DNA of 11,424 nt from CAYHOI01 sp964358175 (GTDB lineage: Bacteria; Margulisbacteria; Riflemargulisbacteria; GWF2-35-9). The first letter of the stretch is position 1; every line of letters begins with the position of its first letter. The DNA lies in NCBI GenBank assembly GCA_964358175.1, contig CAYHOI010000062.1:1-11424 (forward strand), written 5' to 3'. Of this stretch, positions 1 through 7,701 are shown piece after piece. The notes under the pieces are model-generated. The model was not told where the DNA came from, did no database searches, and saw nothing but the letters and a program-made list of their open reading frames with translations. Both the position numbers and the translations under genes were made by a program.

Positions 1-109
1 CGGAGAAAGGTGCCCGGAGGGCGGATAGAGGCGGAATTTAGATGCGCTCGCCCTGGGGATAGGTTACCAACACTGTTTAGTTTATGGTGCTGATACTATA
101 CTGGTGGAT

Positions 110-594
110 ATGCGCATTCTGTCTTTAAAACGGTTCGGCGTTGCTGTTGCCCTCCTGGTGTCGTTGTCTTACTCGTCACCAATCTCGCTTTCTGCCGATT
201 TTCTCACCATTGACTATAGTGACCTTGTCGACAAAGACACCCTGATTCGCACCGGACAGCCCATCGTTTCTGCTCTGAGCAAGCCAGTCTCAAAGGTGCG
301 CTACAACCCTTTCTGGACAAATACTCGTCCCTTCTGGAGTATGCCGTGGAGCTGATTCGCGCCGACGAACCCGCCTTCAATAACGTCATCGAGCCCTATC
401 CCGTTGGAGCGGAACAGCCTGCCTGGGTGGCGTTGTTCCGGGGTGGGAACATGGCGGCGTTTACGGATAACCGGTGGCGCGTCCGGTTGTTTCTTCCAGG
501 TCAAACCCCACAAACTGCGTATGCCGACGCCTATCCGGTCGTCCGACACGTCCTGAATTCGCTACGTCCCACGTGGGGTGAGCTTCATCTTTAA
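110..594 (+). pseudogene. small exported protein of unknown function, broken by a one-base frameshift
   Basis: I do not recognise the family. The ATG at 110 opens a typical signal peptide: MRILSLKR, then a hydrophobic stretch (FGVAVALLVSLSY), then a small-residue cleavage region around SLSA. A GTG at 104 is an alternative start. This frame runs to a stop at 355, but coding character moves to the next frame near 270-290. There the reading SEQASLKGALQPF leads into LDKYSSLLEYAVELIRADEP and continues to the stop at 592-594. Joining the two parts requires one extra base, so the gene is a fresh pseudogene, a sequencing error, or two unrelated frames. Rejoined, it would be about 160 residues, soluble after cleavage and probably periplasmic. 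By hand count bases 361-420 are 36/60 G+C, against 26/60 at 841-900 in lptF, so it differs in composition from the operon it faces. It converges with lptF, leaving five bases between stops. Confidence 0.5.
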
Positions 595-599
595 TTTCT

Positions 600-1694
600 T
601 TACTCATTCGCCTTCTTGTACAATAGAAAAATACCTATCATCCCAATAACAATGTTCGGAGTCCATGCCGCGATAAAAGGTGATAGAACATGGATAAGCC
701 CCAGCCACTCTCCCGCCGCCATTAAAATGTAATAAAAGATGACCACCAGCAAGCTAAGTCCGATTCCAACAGAATTGCTGGTACGTTGTGGACTCAGTCC
801 GAGCGGTGCGCCCAAAAGTGTAAAGATAAAGCATGCAAAAGGAACGGCTGTTTTAACATACAATTCAACCAGCAGCTTGGAAACATCTGCTCCGGTTTTT
901 TGTTTAATGGCAATTCTGTTGGCAAGTGCGAAAAAATCAAGCTCCTCAGAGGAGCTTTTTTCCAGAATGACGTTAATGTCGATGGGGCTTAACTGCAGGT
1001 TGATAAATTCTTTATCAAAAGAAACTCGAGTGATCGCGTCATCCCCCTTATCAAACATATAGAGAATCCCATTGAAGAACAACCAACCTTTTCCTGCTTT
1101 AAAGGTTGCTTGATTGGCAAAGATAACCCGTTTTAAATTGTTTTGATCATACTCAATAACGGTAATGTCTTTCATGTTTTGTTTATACATTTCCCTAGCA
1201 TTAATGGTTCGCTTGAGAAAGCCATTTTCAAATTGGGGAATGTTGATGGCTGCACGAAAGACCGGTTTGTATTCGTTCTGTGCCTTCGCAATGATATAAT
1301 TCACATACAGGTTTGACTTTGGAACCAGCATTTCATTGAAAAATAATGCCAAGAACGAAACCAACAATCCAACAAACAGGGCTGGGGTGATGATTCGAAG
1401 CAGATTAATTCCACTGGCACGGAATGCAGTGACTTCACTATCGTTAGAAAGTCTACCAAATACTTGTAGCGAAGCCAGCAAAATTGACATCGGAAAGGTG
1501 TATACCATGACCTGAGGAATCCGAGCCATAAAAAGGCTAAATATGGTTGGCATATCGAGTGCGTAATTGCTGGCTTCTCGAACGATATTAGGGATAATCC
1601 CAACGCCGGCAAAGATTGAGGAAAATGCAATGACCCCAAACAAAAAAACACTGATCAACTCATTCAGGATATAGCGATCAATCTTTTTTAACAT
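600..1694 (-). CDS. lptF: LPS export permease of the LptF/LptG (YjgP/YjgQ) family
   Basis: This is an inner-membrane permease of the LPS transport machine. With LptB it extracts LPS from the inner membrane and feeds it to the periplasmic bridge. The 364-residue protein has the family layout. Three N-terminal hydrophobic segments lie at about residues 11-35, 55-80 and 97-120. A periplasmic beta-rich region follows at about 130-255, then three C-terminal segments at about 275-360 containing the stretch GAPLGLSP and a final YYILMAAGEWLG helix. The ATG at 1694 shares its A with the lptB stop (TGATG). A TTG one codon upstream is less likely. No strong ribosome-binding site precedes it, so translation is probably coupled to lptB. 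Only one of the usual LptF/LptG pair is present, and I cannot say from sequence which subunit it is. No lptA or lptC is in the window, and no terminator is visible after the stop. Confidence 0.9.
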   Translation of the reverse strand: MLKKIDRYILNELISVFLFGVIAFSSIFAGVGIIPNIVREASNYALDMPTIFSLFMARIPQVMVYTFPMSILLASLQVFGRLSNDSEVTAFRASGINLLRIITPALFVGLLVSFLALFFNEMLVPKSNLYVNYIIAKAQNEYKPVFRAAINIPQFENGFLKRTINAREMYKQNMKDITVIEYDQNNLKRVIFANQATFKAGKGWLFFNGILYMFDKGDDAITRVSFDKEFINLQLSPIDINVILEKSSSEELDFFALANRIAIKQKTGADVSKLLVELYVKTAVPFACFIFTLLGAPLGLSPQRTSNSVGIGLSLLVVIFYYILMAAGEWLGLIHVLSPFIAAWTPNIVIGMIGIFLLYKKANE

Positions 1695-2416
1695 CAAACT
1701 GAGAAGTTTTGACCCAGATAAAACTTCTTGGCAATAGGGTCATTGGCCAAATTTTCAGAATTACCCTCTGTGAGAATTTTCCCGTCATGCAGAATATAAG
1801 CTCGATCAACAATTTTCAACGTCTCTCGAACATTATGATCGGTAATGATAACACCCAGGCCTCTCGCCTTTAGATGAAGAATAATCTCCTGGATATCTGC
1901 AATCGCCATAGGGTCAATTCCTGCGAAAGGTTCATCCAACAAAATAAAACTCGGATTTACTGCAAGGGAGCGAACAATTTCAACCCTCCGACGTTCACCT
2001 CCAGAGAGAACATAGCCCTTACGTTTTCTTAAGTGCGCTATTTTCATTTCTTCGAGTAATTCCTGTAAACGCGCTTCGTACTCAGCCTTCGGAAAAAGCT
2101 TAAGCAACTCCCATAGGACATAAACATTGTCTTCAACGGTAAGCTTTCGAAAAATAGAGCTTTCTTGTGGAAGATAACCAATTCCTTTTCGAGCTCTTTT
2201 AAACATCGGTAATCGAGAGATGTTGTGGTCGTCAAGGTACACCTCGCCGCTTGTGGGCTTAATAAGCCCAATAATCATATAAAAAGTAGTGGTCTTCCCT
2301 GCACCATTGGGTCCAAGAAGCCCAACGACCTCCCCTTGCTCCACATTGATCGAAACATCATTTACAACTGGCTTTTTATCGTACGTTTTAACGAGATTAG
2401 TTGTTCGTATTTTCAT
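1694..2416 (-). CDS. lptB: LPS export ABC transporter ATPase LptB
   Basis: This is the cytoplasmic ATPase that drives the LptB2FG exporter. The 240-residue length matches the family (E. coli LptB is 241). Motifs from the ATG at 2416: Walker A GPNGAGKT at residues 35-42, Q-loop Gln84 in YLPQESSIF, signature LSGGE at 137-141, Walker B FILLDEP at 157-163 and switch His194 in ITDHN. The LSGGERRRVEIVRSLA and DEPFAGIDPMAI stretches are characteristic of LptB rather than other short ATPases. The open frame extends 34 codons upstream to 2518, but that part overlaps the preceding ATPase gene and resembles no LptB N-terminus. MKIRTTNLVK is the natural start, with AGGTGAG (2426-2432) nine bases before it. 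The stop overlaps the lptF start by one base, which strongly supports the pairing. Confidence 0.95.
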   Translation of the reverse strand: MKIRTTNLVKTYDKKPVVNDVSINVEQGEVVGLLGPNGAGKTTTFYMIIGLIKPTSGEVYLDDHNISRLPMFKRARKGIGYLPQESSIFRKLTVEDNVYVLWELLKLFPKAEYEARLQELLEEMKIAHLRKRKGYVLSGGERRRVEIVRSLAVNPSFILLDEPFAGIDPMAIADIQEIILHLKARGLGVIITDHNVRETLKIVDRAYILHDGKILTEGNSENLANDPIAKKFYLGQNFSV

Positions 2417-2450
2417 GATTTTATACTCACCTAAACGTGGAGAGTACGGA

Positions 2451-3554
2451 TCAAATGATCGATTTGCTCGTCGTGCGATCAAAAAGGTGCATGTTGGCGA
2501 GATAAAATCCAAGCTCAATGGTTTGCCCTAACTTAAACTCAAACTTCGGGTCTACTTCAGCGAGAAATCGTGTTTTTCCGATTGAGACATGAAGAAAGGT
2601 CTGAGGACCAAGAAGCTCCGCAAAGTCTAGCTTCGCTAACACTTTTTCCTCTGTATATTTCTTGCGAACGGCCTTCAGATGGTCAACGATATCTTCTGGC
2701 CGGACGCCGAGAATAACTTCTCGCCCTTTTACCGCCTCGAATTCCTTCCTCAGAGATTCTGGTAACGTTAGCTTAAAAGTATCATTCTCAAAGAAAAACT
2801 GCTCCTTGCGTTTACAAACAACCCCCTCAAAGAAGTTCATGGAGGGGGATCCAATAAAGCTAGCAACAAATGTGTTTTCAGGTGATGCATAGACCTTCAA
2901 CGGCTCATCAAACTGTTGGATTTCTCCTTCATTCATGACCACAATACGGTTGCCCAGCGTCATCGCCTCAATCTGATCATGCGTAACATAAACAAAGGTC
3001 GCTTTGAGTCGCTCATGAAGATTTTTAAGCTGTCCACGTGTCTCAACCCGTAGTTTTGCATCGAGATTTGACAGGGGTTCATCCATCAAAAACACCTTCG
3101 GTTGTCGTACAATAGCCCTTCCCAATGCAACTCGCTGTCGCTGTCCACCGGACAATTGCTTGGGCTTGCGATCCAAATACTTTGTAAGGCCAAGGATCTC
3201 AGAAGCATATTCTACTCGCTCTTTAATCATGGCGCGGGGTTGCTTGCGGATTTTGAGAGCAAATTCCATGTTTTCGCGAACGGTCATGTGAGGATATAAA
3301 GCGTAATTTTGAAAGACCATGGCAATATCACGTTCTTTTGGAGGAATCCAGGTCACATCCTCATCCCCAATGAATATTTCCCCGGAGGTAACCTCTTCCA
3401 AACCAGCAATCATTCGCAGAGTTGTTGTCTTTCCACATCCCGAAGGACCGACCAGTACCGCAAAGTCACCGGCATTGATCTGAAGGTCAATGCCTTTAAC
3501 AACCTCTACCTTACCGAAATTCTTGACTACATTTTTTAGAACAACACTCGACAT
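2451..3554 (-). CDS. MalK/UgpC/MsmK-type ABC transporter ATPase, without its own permease nearby
   Basis: This is the ATP-binding subunit of the carbohydrate-uptake (CUT1) ABC class, 367 residues like other MalK/UgpC proteins. Visible motifs: Walker A GPSGCGKT at 36-43, Q-loop Gln82 in FQNYALYPHMTV, signature LSGGQRQRVALGRA at 134-147, Walker B VFLMDEPLSNLDAKLR from 154, and switch His192 in VTHDQ. Residues from about 235 form the C-terminal regulatory/TOBE-like part (VILGVRPEDI, ELLGPQTFLHV). These ATPases normally pair with two membrane subunits and a binding protein, none of which is here. In several bacteria one such ATPase is shared by many sugar transporters, and an orphan position fits that, but this is inference. 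The substrate (maltodextrin, glycerol-3-phosphate, other sugar) cannot be read from sequence. The start has GGAG about ten bases upstream. The gene lies 18 bases after ribH and 34 before lptB. Confidence 0.88.
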   Translation of the reverse strand: MSSVVLKNVVKNFGKVEVVKGIDLQINAGDFAVLVGPSGCGKTTTLRMIAGLEEVTSGEIFIGDEDVTWIPPKERDIAMVFQNYALYPHMTVRENMEFALKIRKQPRAMIKERVEYASEILGLTKYLDRKPKQLSGGQRQRVALGRAIVRQPKVFLMDEPLSNLDAKLRVETRGQLKNLHERLKATFVYVTHDQIEAMTLGNRIVVMNEGEIQQFDEPLKVYASPENTFVASFIGSPSMNFFEGVVCKRKEQFFFENDTFKLTLPESLRKEFEAVKGREVILGVRPEDIVDHLKAVRKKYTEEKVLAKLDFAELLGPQTFLHVSIGKTRFLAEVDPKFEFKLGQTIELGFYLANMHLFDRTTSKSII

Positions 3555-3572
3555 CGTATTACGACTCCAGAA

Positions 3573-4031
3573 TTAGTTGAGCCTGCTGGCCAGATCAAGC
3601 ATTTCAAGCGCGTTTACTGCGGCTTCATAGCCTTTGTTTCCAGATTTTGCTCCTGCTCGTTCAATAGCTTGTTCGAGAGAGTCTGTCGTAAGCACACCAA
3701 AAATAATGGGCATATTCGCGCTCATCGACACCGCCGCCACCACGCGAGAGACCTGGGATGCCACATAATCAAAGTGAGGAGTTGCTCCACGGATCACCAC
3801 CCCAAGACAAATAATCGCATCATATTTTTTTTCTTTAATTCGGTTGAGTACAAAGGGAATTTCAAAAGCTCCAGGCACAATATAAGTATCGATATTTTCT
3901 TGTGCAACATCGTGTCGCAGAAGACCCTCTTTGGCACCTTCCAGAAGCCTACTGCCGACGAATTCATTAAAACGGCTCCAAATAATGGCTATCTTGCGAC
4001 CTTTTCCACTTATTTTGCCTTCATAAATCAT
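3573..4031 (-). CDS. ribH: 6,7-dimethyl-8-ribityllumazine synthase
   Basis: This enzyme condenses 5-amino-6-ribitylaminouracil with 3,4-dihydroxy-2-butanone 4-phosphate to make the lumazine that riboflavin synthase uses. The protein is 152 residues, normal for bacterial RibH. Diagnostic segments: SRFNEF at 19-24 (substrate-binding Phe/Asn), PGAFEIP at 53-59, GVVIRGATPHFDYV at 77-90 with the catalytic-site His86, and FGVLTTDSLEQAIERAG at 111-127 with the phosphate-binding Arg125. It follows ribBA after 17 bases, and ribBA supplies its second substrate. The start region is unusual. There is no Shine-Dalgarno match upstream of the ATG at 4031, but a perfect TATAAT ends six bases before it (see the promoter entry). 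No other plausible start precedes the conserved N-terminus. Confidence 0.96.
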   Translation of the reverse strand: MIYEGKISGKGRKIAIIWSRFNEFVGSRLLEGAKEGLLRHDVAQENIDTYIVPGAFEIPFVLNRIKEKKYDAIICLGVVIRGATPHFDYVASQVSRVVAAVSMSANMPIIFGVLTTDSLEQAIERAGAKSGNKGYEAAVNALEMLDLASRLN

Positions 4032-4037
4032 GGGATT

Positions 4038-4067
4038 ATTATAGGGGGTTACTGTATGTTTAGTAAA
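4038..4067 (-). promoter_or_regulatory. possible internal promoter giving a leaderless ribH transcript
   Basis: On the minus strand TTTACT (4062-4067, four of six to TTGACA) precedes a perfect TATAAT (4038-4043) by 18 bases. The hexamer ends six bases before the ribH ATG, so transcription would begin at or beside the start codon. ribH has no Shine-Dalgarno sequence, which fits a leaderless start. The gap between ribBA and ribH is A/T-rich, so a chance match is possible. Confidence 0.4.
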
Positions 4068-5257
4068 TGACCCAGTTTCCTTTTTTTTGTCAACAAATAG
4101 GCTTTATTATGCTTGGAGTGGGGTAGCTCCAAATGAACACGCTCTGCAATATCGATTCCATACCCTCGGAGAGCCACGATCTTCTGTGGATTATTGGTCA
4201 TCAAGCGAATGGAGGATAGGCCTAAATCGTAGAGAATTTGTGCGCCGATTCCGTAGTCCCGCAAATCTGCTTCAAACCCAAGATCAAGGTTTGCTTCAAC
4301 GGTATCCCTGCCTTGTTCCTGAAGTTTATAAGCTTTCAGCTTGTTTATCAGCCCAATACCTCGGCCCTCTTGCTTTAGATAAACCAATACTCCTGAGCCT
4401 TCTTCCATAATACGTTTCAGGGCTGCCTCTAGCTGATCTCGGCAATCACATCGCTTAGAATGAAACACATCACCCGTCAAACATTCTGAATGGATTCGAA
4501 CCAGAACGTCTTTCTGATTCGTGATATCCCCTTTCACCAAAGCTATCTGCTCTGACCCGGTAAGCAAATCTCGAAAACCAATACCCTTGAACTCACCAAA
4601 TTCGGTCGGCAACTTAATTTCAACCTCTCGACGCACAAATCGATCCCGTTGCACCTTATATTTGATCAGGGCTTCGATTGTTATCATTTTTAGATTGTGT
4701 TTTTTAACATATTTCCCCAAATCTTTTACGCGCGCCATTTCCCCATTATCAAGAATAATTTCACAAATAACGCCAGCTTCAATGAGATTTGCCATCCGCG
4801 CCAAATCTACGGCTGCCTCTGTGTGACCAGCCCGCTTGAGCACCCCCCCCGGCTTCGCCACCAAGGGAAATATATGCCCTGGAGATACTATATCTTCTTT
4901 TTGACTGGACGAATTGATCATAATCTGAATTGTTTTGGAACGGTCTGCTGCTGATATTCCCGTGGTTATCCCATGAGCTGAACTTGCATCCACGCTGGCC
5001 GTAAACGCGGTTCGAAGAGACTCCCTGTTTATCTTCACCATTTCCTTTAACTCCAGCCTCTCCGCAATAGCTTCACCAATTGGAATGCAAACCAATCCCC
5101 TCCCGTGGCTGATCATAAAGTTGATCGCTTCAGGAGTCACGAATTGGGCAGCCATCACCAGATCCCCTTCGTTCTCGCGTCCTTCATCATCCACCACCAC
5201 AATCATTTTGCCGTTGGCGATGTCTTCCAGTGCCTCTTCAATGGTATTAAAATCCAT
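4049..5257 (-). CDS. ribBA: bifunctional 3,4-dihydroxy-2-butanone 4-phosphate synthase / GTP cyclohydrolase II
   Basis: This is a fused enzyme catalysing both entry steps of riboflavin synthesis: ribulose 5-phosphate to dihydroxybutanone phosphate (N-terminal RibB) and GTP ring opening (C-terminal RibA). It has 402 residues, the usual fused length. RibB part, about 1-205: the acidic metal-binding loop DDEGRENEGD at 23-32, RGLVC at 53-57, TGISAADR at 99-106 and RAGHTEAAVDLA at 142-153. RibA part, about 206-402: zinc cysteines 259, 270 and 272 in SECLTGDVFHSKRCDC, GTP-site YLKQEGRGIGL at 293-303, the catalytic Asp331/Arg333 pair in ADLRDYGIGAQIL, and RLMTNNPQK at 351-359. Both halves look complete. 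The ATG at 5257 lies 11 bases inside the end of ribE, with AAAGGAG (5271-5277) upstream at a rather long 13-base spacing. ribH follows and consumes the RibB product. Confidence 0.97.
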   Translation of the reverse strand: MDFNTIEEALEDIANGKMIVVVDDEGRENEGDLVMAAQFVTPEAINFMISHGRGLVCIPIGEAIAERLELKEMVKINRESLRTAFTASVDASSAHGITTGISAADRSKTIQIMINSSSQKEDIVSPGHIFPLVAKPGGVLKRAGHTEAAVDLARMANLIEAGVICEIILDNGEMARVKDLGKYVKKHNLKMITIEALIKYKVQRDRFVRREVEIKLPTEFGEFKGIGFRDLLTGSEQIALVKGDITNQKDVLVRIHSECLTGDVFHSKRCDCRDQLEAALKRIMEEGSGVLVYLKQEGRGIGLINKLKAYKLQEQGRDTVEANLDLGFEADLRDYGIGAQILYDLGLSSIRLMTNNPQKIVALRGYGIDIAERVHLELPHSKHNKAYLLTKKRKLGHLLNIQ

Positions 5258-5897
5258 GATTGATGAGAAACTCCTTTGTGATCCGCGTCGTTGGTTCGGA
5301 TGCTTTCTGCAATTGTAACAGATAATGACTCACATATTTTGCCAAAATATCCACCTCCAGATTCACCTCGTCAGCACACTGAAGGCTTCCCAGATTTGTG
5401 TCCTGAAACGTCGTGGGAATGATCGAAACACCAAAATCCGTCTCCGATACAGTTACAACCGTCAAACTCACACCGTTCACCGCGATGGAAGCCTTGGGAA
5501 TAAGCAGTTTTATCACATCAGGGTCTGCGGTAACAGCAAGATCCCAGGCATTGGCATTTCTCTGAATGGCCTTCACAATGCCCACGCTGTCTACGTGCCC
5601 TTGCACCAGATGCCCTCCCATGAGGCTTTCGGGAAGAAGCGCTTTTTCCAGGTTAACCAATCGTCCCACCTTCACTTTTCCAAGATGCGACCGGAGCAAT
5701 GTTTCATGCATCACATCGACCATAAAAATATTGTCCTGAATAGCATTAATCGTCAAACACACACCATCCACGCTGATACTATCTCCGCGCTGACTGGTTT
5801 GAGCGATTGCATCGCACTCTATTCCCAAAGAGAAGTTTCCATAAGTTGCACGAACAACGTTGATCTTCCCCACCCTCTGAATAATACCCGTAAACAT
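5247..5897 (-). CDS. ribE: riboflavin synthase, alpha chain
   Basis: This enzyme converts two molecules of dimethylribityllumazine into riboflavin plus ribitylaminouracil, the last step of the pathway. The 216-residue protein shows the internal duplication of the family. Half one begins MFTGIIQRVG and carries GDSISVDGVCLTI (about 38-50) and HETLLRSHLG. Half two begins at about residue 94 with GGHLVQGHVDSVG and carries ASIAVNGVSLTV and IPTTFQDTNLG. The C-terminal tail ends FLINHGF. The ATG at 5897 overlaps the nusB stop as TGATG. A TTG immediately upstream could also be read as a start, but the MFTG N-terminus is invariant in the family. GAAGAAGG upstream, inside nusB, is an adequate ribosome-binding site. 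Synonyms differ between genera (ribC in E. coli, ribE in many genomes). ribD, the deaminase/reductase, is not in this window and must lie elsewhere. Confidence 0.96.
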   Translation of the reverse strand: MFTGIIQRVGKINVVRATYGNFSLGIECDAIAQTSQRGDSISVDGVCLTINAIQDNIFMVDVMHETLLRSHLGKVKVGRLVNLEKALLPESLMGGHLVQGHVDSVGIVKAIQRNANAWDLAVTADPDVIKLLIPKASIAVNGVSLTVVTVSETDFGVSIIPTTFQDTNLGSLQCADEVNLEVDILAKYVSHYLLQLQKASEPTTRITKEFLINHGF

Positions 5898-6319
5898 CAA
5901 CTGACCTTCTTCGCTAGTTCTATTCTGTTTTTGGCGATTCCACCCAACACTCCATTGATAAACTTAATGGCCTCGTAAACACTGTACTTTCGGATAAGTT
6001 CAATAGCCTCCGCGATCACAACCTTGACCGAAGTCTCTGTAAAGAGTAATTCCCAAATCGCGACCCTAAGAATCGCTTTGTCAATACCTGCAATCCGATC
6101 TAGTTTCCAATCAATGGCAAAATCCGTAATTAATTGATCAATATAGTCCGAATGTTTTAGCACTCCATAGAATAGATGTGTCGCAAAGTCTTTGGTCTCC
6201 CCAATGTAGCTGTCCTTGTTGAGGGTATATTCCAGAATCTCATCCTCATGCCCTTTTTGGATCTGATGCTGATAAAGCGCCTGCATCGCTAGTTTACGTG
6301 CAGTATTTCGTTTCCCCAT
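5897..6319 (-). CDS. nusB: transcription antitermination factor NusB
   Basis: NusB is a small all-helical RNA-binding protein that pairs with NusE (ribosomal protein S10) at boxA in rRNA leaders and keeps RNA polymerase elongating. The 140 residues match the family length. Conserved elements: ARKLAMQALYQHQ at about 7-19, the central LDRIAGIDKAILRVAIWELL, and the C-terminal VVIAEAIELIRKYSVYEAIKFINGVLGGI. nusB is often adjacent to riboflavin genes in bacteria, usually after ribH. Here it sits before ribE, with its stop codon fused to the ribE start. It begins seven bases after accC. The leader into its ATG is A/T-rich, with only a weak GGA at the end of accC as a possible ribosome-binding site, so coupling to accC is likely. 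Confidence 0.95.
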   Translation of the reverse strand: MGKRNTARKLAMQALYQHQIQKGHEDEILEYTLNKDSYIGETKDFATHLFYGVLKHSDYIDQLITDFAIDWKLDRIAGIDKAILRVAIWELLFTETSVKVVIAEAIELIRKYSVYEAIKFINGVLGGIAKNRIELAKKVS

Positions 6320-6326
6320 ATTTTAT

Positions 6327-7691
6327 TTATCCGTCAGAACTTTCCAACAACTGAGCCAGATGAGTTTCAATAAAGTTGGTATACACCTCACCTTTTTGAA
6401 AGTCTTTATTGTCGAGAAGGCGTTGATGGAAAGGAATGACTGTATGTACGCCATCGATCACAAACTCGTCTAGTGCCCGCTTGGCCCGTGCGATGACCTC
6501 CTGACGATTTCTACCATGAACCACCAGTTTTGCCAGAAGGGAATCATAGTTGGGTGGAACCCTGTAGCCCGCATAGAGATGACTATCCACCCGAACGCCT
6601 GGCCCACCTGGGGGCAAATAGAGCCTAATCTCGCCTGGACTTGGCATAAAGCCATTAAAGGGATCTTCCGCATTAATGCGAAATTCGATCGCATGGCCAT
6701 TGATGGTGATGTCTTTTTGTTTGTACCCTAGCTTCTCTCCGGCGGCCACCCTGATCTGCTCTTTGACCAAGTCGACTCCCGTTACCATTTCTGTGACGCA
6801 GTGTTCAACCTGAATACGCGTATTCATCTCCATAAAGTAAAATTTTCGATGACTGTCCAAAAGAAATTCTATAGTTCCAGCACCAACATACTTAATCGCC
6901 TTTGCTGCCTTCACTGCCACAGCACCGAGCTTTGCCCGAACTTCCTGAGTCAGAATCGAAGAGGGTGCTTCTTCAAGAAGCTTTTGGTGCCGTCGTTGCA
7001 TCGAACAATCCCGTTCACCGAAATGAACTACATTTCCGTATTTATCGGCCATTAACTGAATCTCAATATGTCGTGGCTGCTCAATAAACTTTTCCATATA
7101 AATGTCGGGGTTGCCAAATGAAGCCAGAGCCTCTGCAGAAGCCATGGTAAAAAATTTTCTCAGCTCCTTGACGTTACGTGCGACCCTCATGCCTTTTCCG
7201 CCACCACCAGCAACAGCTTTAATGATCACCGGATAACCGATCTTTGTCGCAGTTCGATCTGCTTCCTTCATCTCCCGAATTACGCCTCTGGATCCCGGGA
7301 TAACCGGTACACCTGCCTTCATCATCGTTTCCTTTGCGACTGCTTTGTCTCCCATTTCTTTGATATTCTCAACAGTGGGCCCGATAAAGGTAATATTATG
7401 AGTTCGGCATACCTCAGCAAAGTTCGCGTTTTCTGACAAAAACCCATACCCCGGATGAATAGCCTCGGCCCCTGTTACTTCGGCAACGCTGATAATCGCG
7501 GGGATGTTCAGATAGCTCTGAGCCGATGGAGCAGGCCCTGTACAAAAGGCTTCATTCGCGAGCTTGACGTGGAGTGAATTTCGATCCGCTTCCGAGTAGA
7601 TGGCGACCGAACTGATCCCCATTTCTTTACAAGCGCGAATAACTCGTACCGCGATTTCGCCTCGGTTGGCAACCAATACTTTCTTAAACAT
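6327..7691 (-). CDS. accC: biotin carboxylase, acetyl-CoA carboxylase subunit
   Basis: This subunit uses ATP and bicarbonate to carboxylate biotin carried on AccB, the first half of the acetyl-CoA carboxylase reaction that makes malonyl-CoA for fatty acids. The 454 residues match AccC (E. coli 449). Domains: biotin-carboxylase N-domain from KKVLVANRGEIAVRVIRA to HPGYGFLSEN (79-88), the ATP-grasp domain with its glycine loop GGGGKGM at 162-168, ERDCSMQRRHQK at 226-237, and the metal/active-site stretch MEMNTRIQVEH at 287-297, then the C-domain with EFRINAEDP. Residue 298 is Cys where E. coli has Pro. The protein ends after the carboxylase domains with no biotinyl segment, so it is not a fused pyruvate or acyl-CoA carboxylase chain. 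accB, its usual upstream partner, is missing. The gene is the first of the minus-strand cluster, and its ribosome-binding site is poor. Confidence 0.93.
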   Translation of the reverse strand: MFKKVLVANRGEIAVRVIRACKEMGISSVAIYSEADRNSLHVKLANEAFCTGPAPSAQSYLNIPAIISVAEVTGAEAIHPGYGFLSENANFAEVCRTHNITFIGPTVENIKEMGDKAVAKETMMKAGVPVIPGSRGVIREMKEADRTATKIGYPVIIKAVAGGGGKGMRVARNVKELRKFFTMASAEALASFGNPDIYMEKFIEQPRHIEIQLMADKYGNVVHFGERDCSMQRRHQKLLEEAPSSILTQEVRAKLGAVAVKAAKAIKYVGAGTIEFLLDSHRKFYFMEMNTRIQVEHCVTEMVTGVDLVKEQIRVAAGEKLGYKQKDITINGHAIEFRINAEDPFNGFMPSPGEIRLYLPPGGPGVRVDSHLYAGYRVPPNYDSLLAKLVVHGRNRQEVIARAKRALDEFVIDGVHTVIPFHQRLLDNKDFQKGEVYTNFIETHLAQLLESSDG

Positions 7692-7701
7692 TGTCCAGCA
7701 G

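Noticed and set aside
1..93. Open frame from the window edge to a TGA at 91-93 as the end of a preceding gene
   Set aside because: About 30 codons with no recognisable features and a composition rich in Arg and Gly. This is too short to call.
568..577. CCCACGTGGG palindrome near the convergent stops as a terminator
   Set aside because: It has no loop and no following T run on either strand, and it sits inside the plus-strand reading frame.
1694..2518. 34-codon N-terminal extension of LptB
   Set aside because: It lies inside the 3' end of the preceding ATPase gene and past the good ribosome-binding site at 2426-2432, and LptB proteins begin at the MKIR-like position.
4049..5257. RibBA residues SPGHIFPLVAK where many homologues have RPGHIFPLRA as an active-site loss
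   Set aside because: The phosphate-binding Arg in RAGHTEA and the acidic loop are intact, and I believe this variant occurs in other active enzymes, so it is not evidence of inactivation.
5247..6319. FMN riboswitch for the riboflavin genes
   Set aside because: ribE starts directly on the nusB stop codon, so there is no leader to hold one, and none is apparent upstream of accC.
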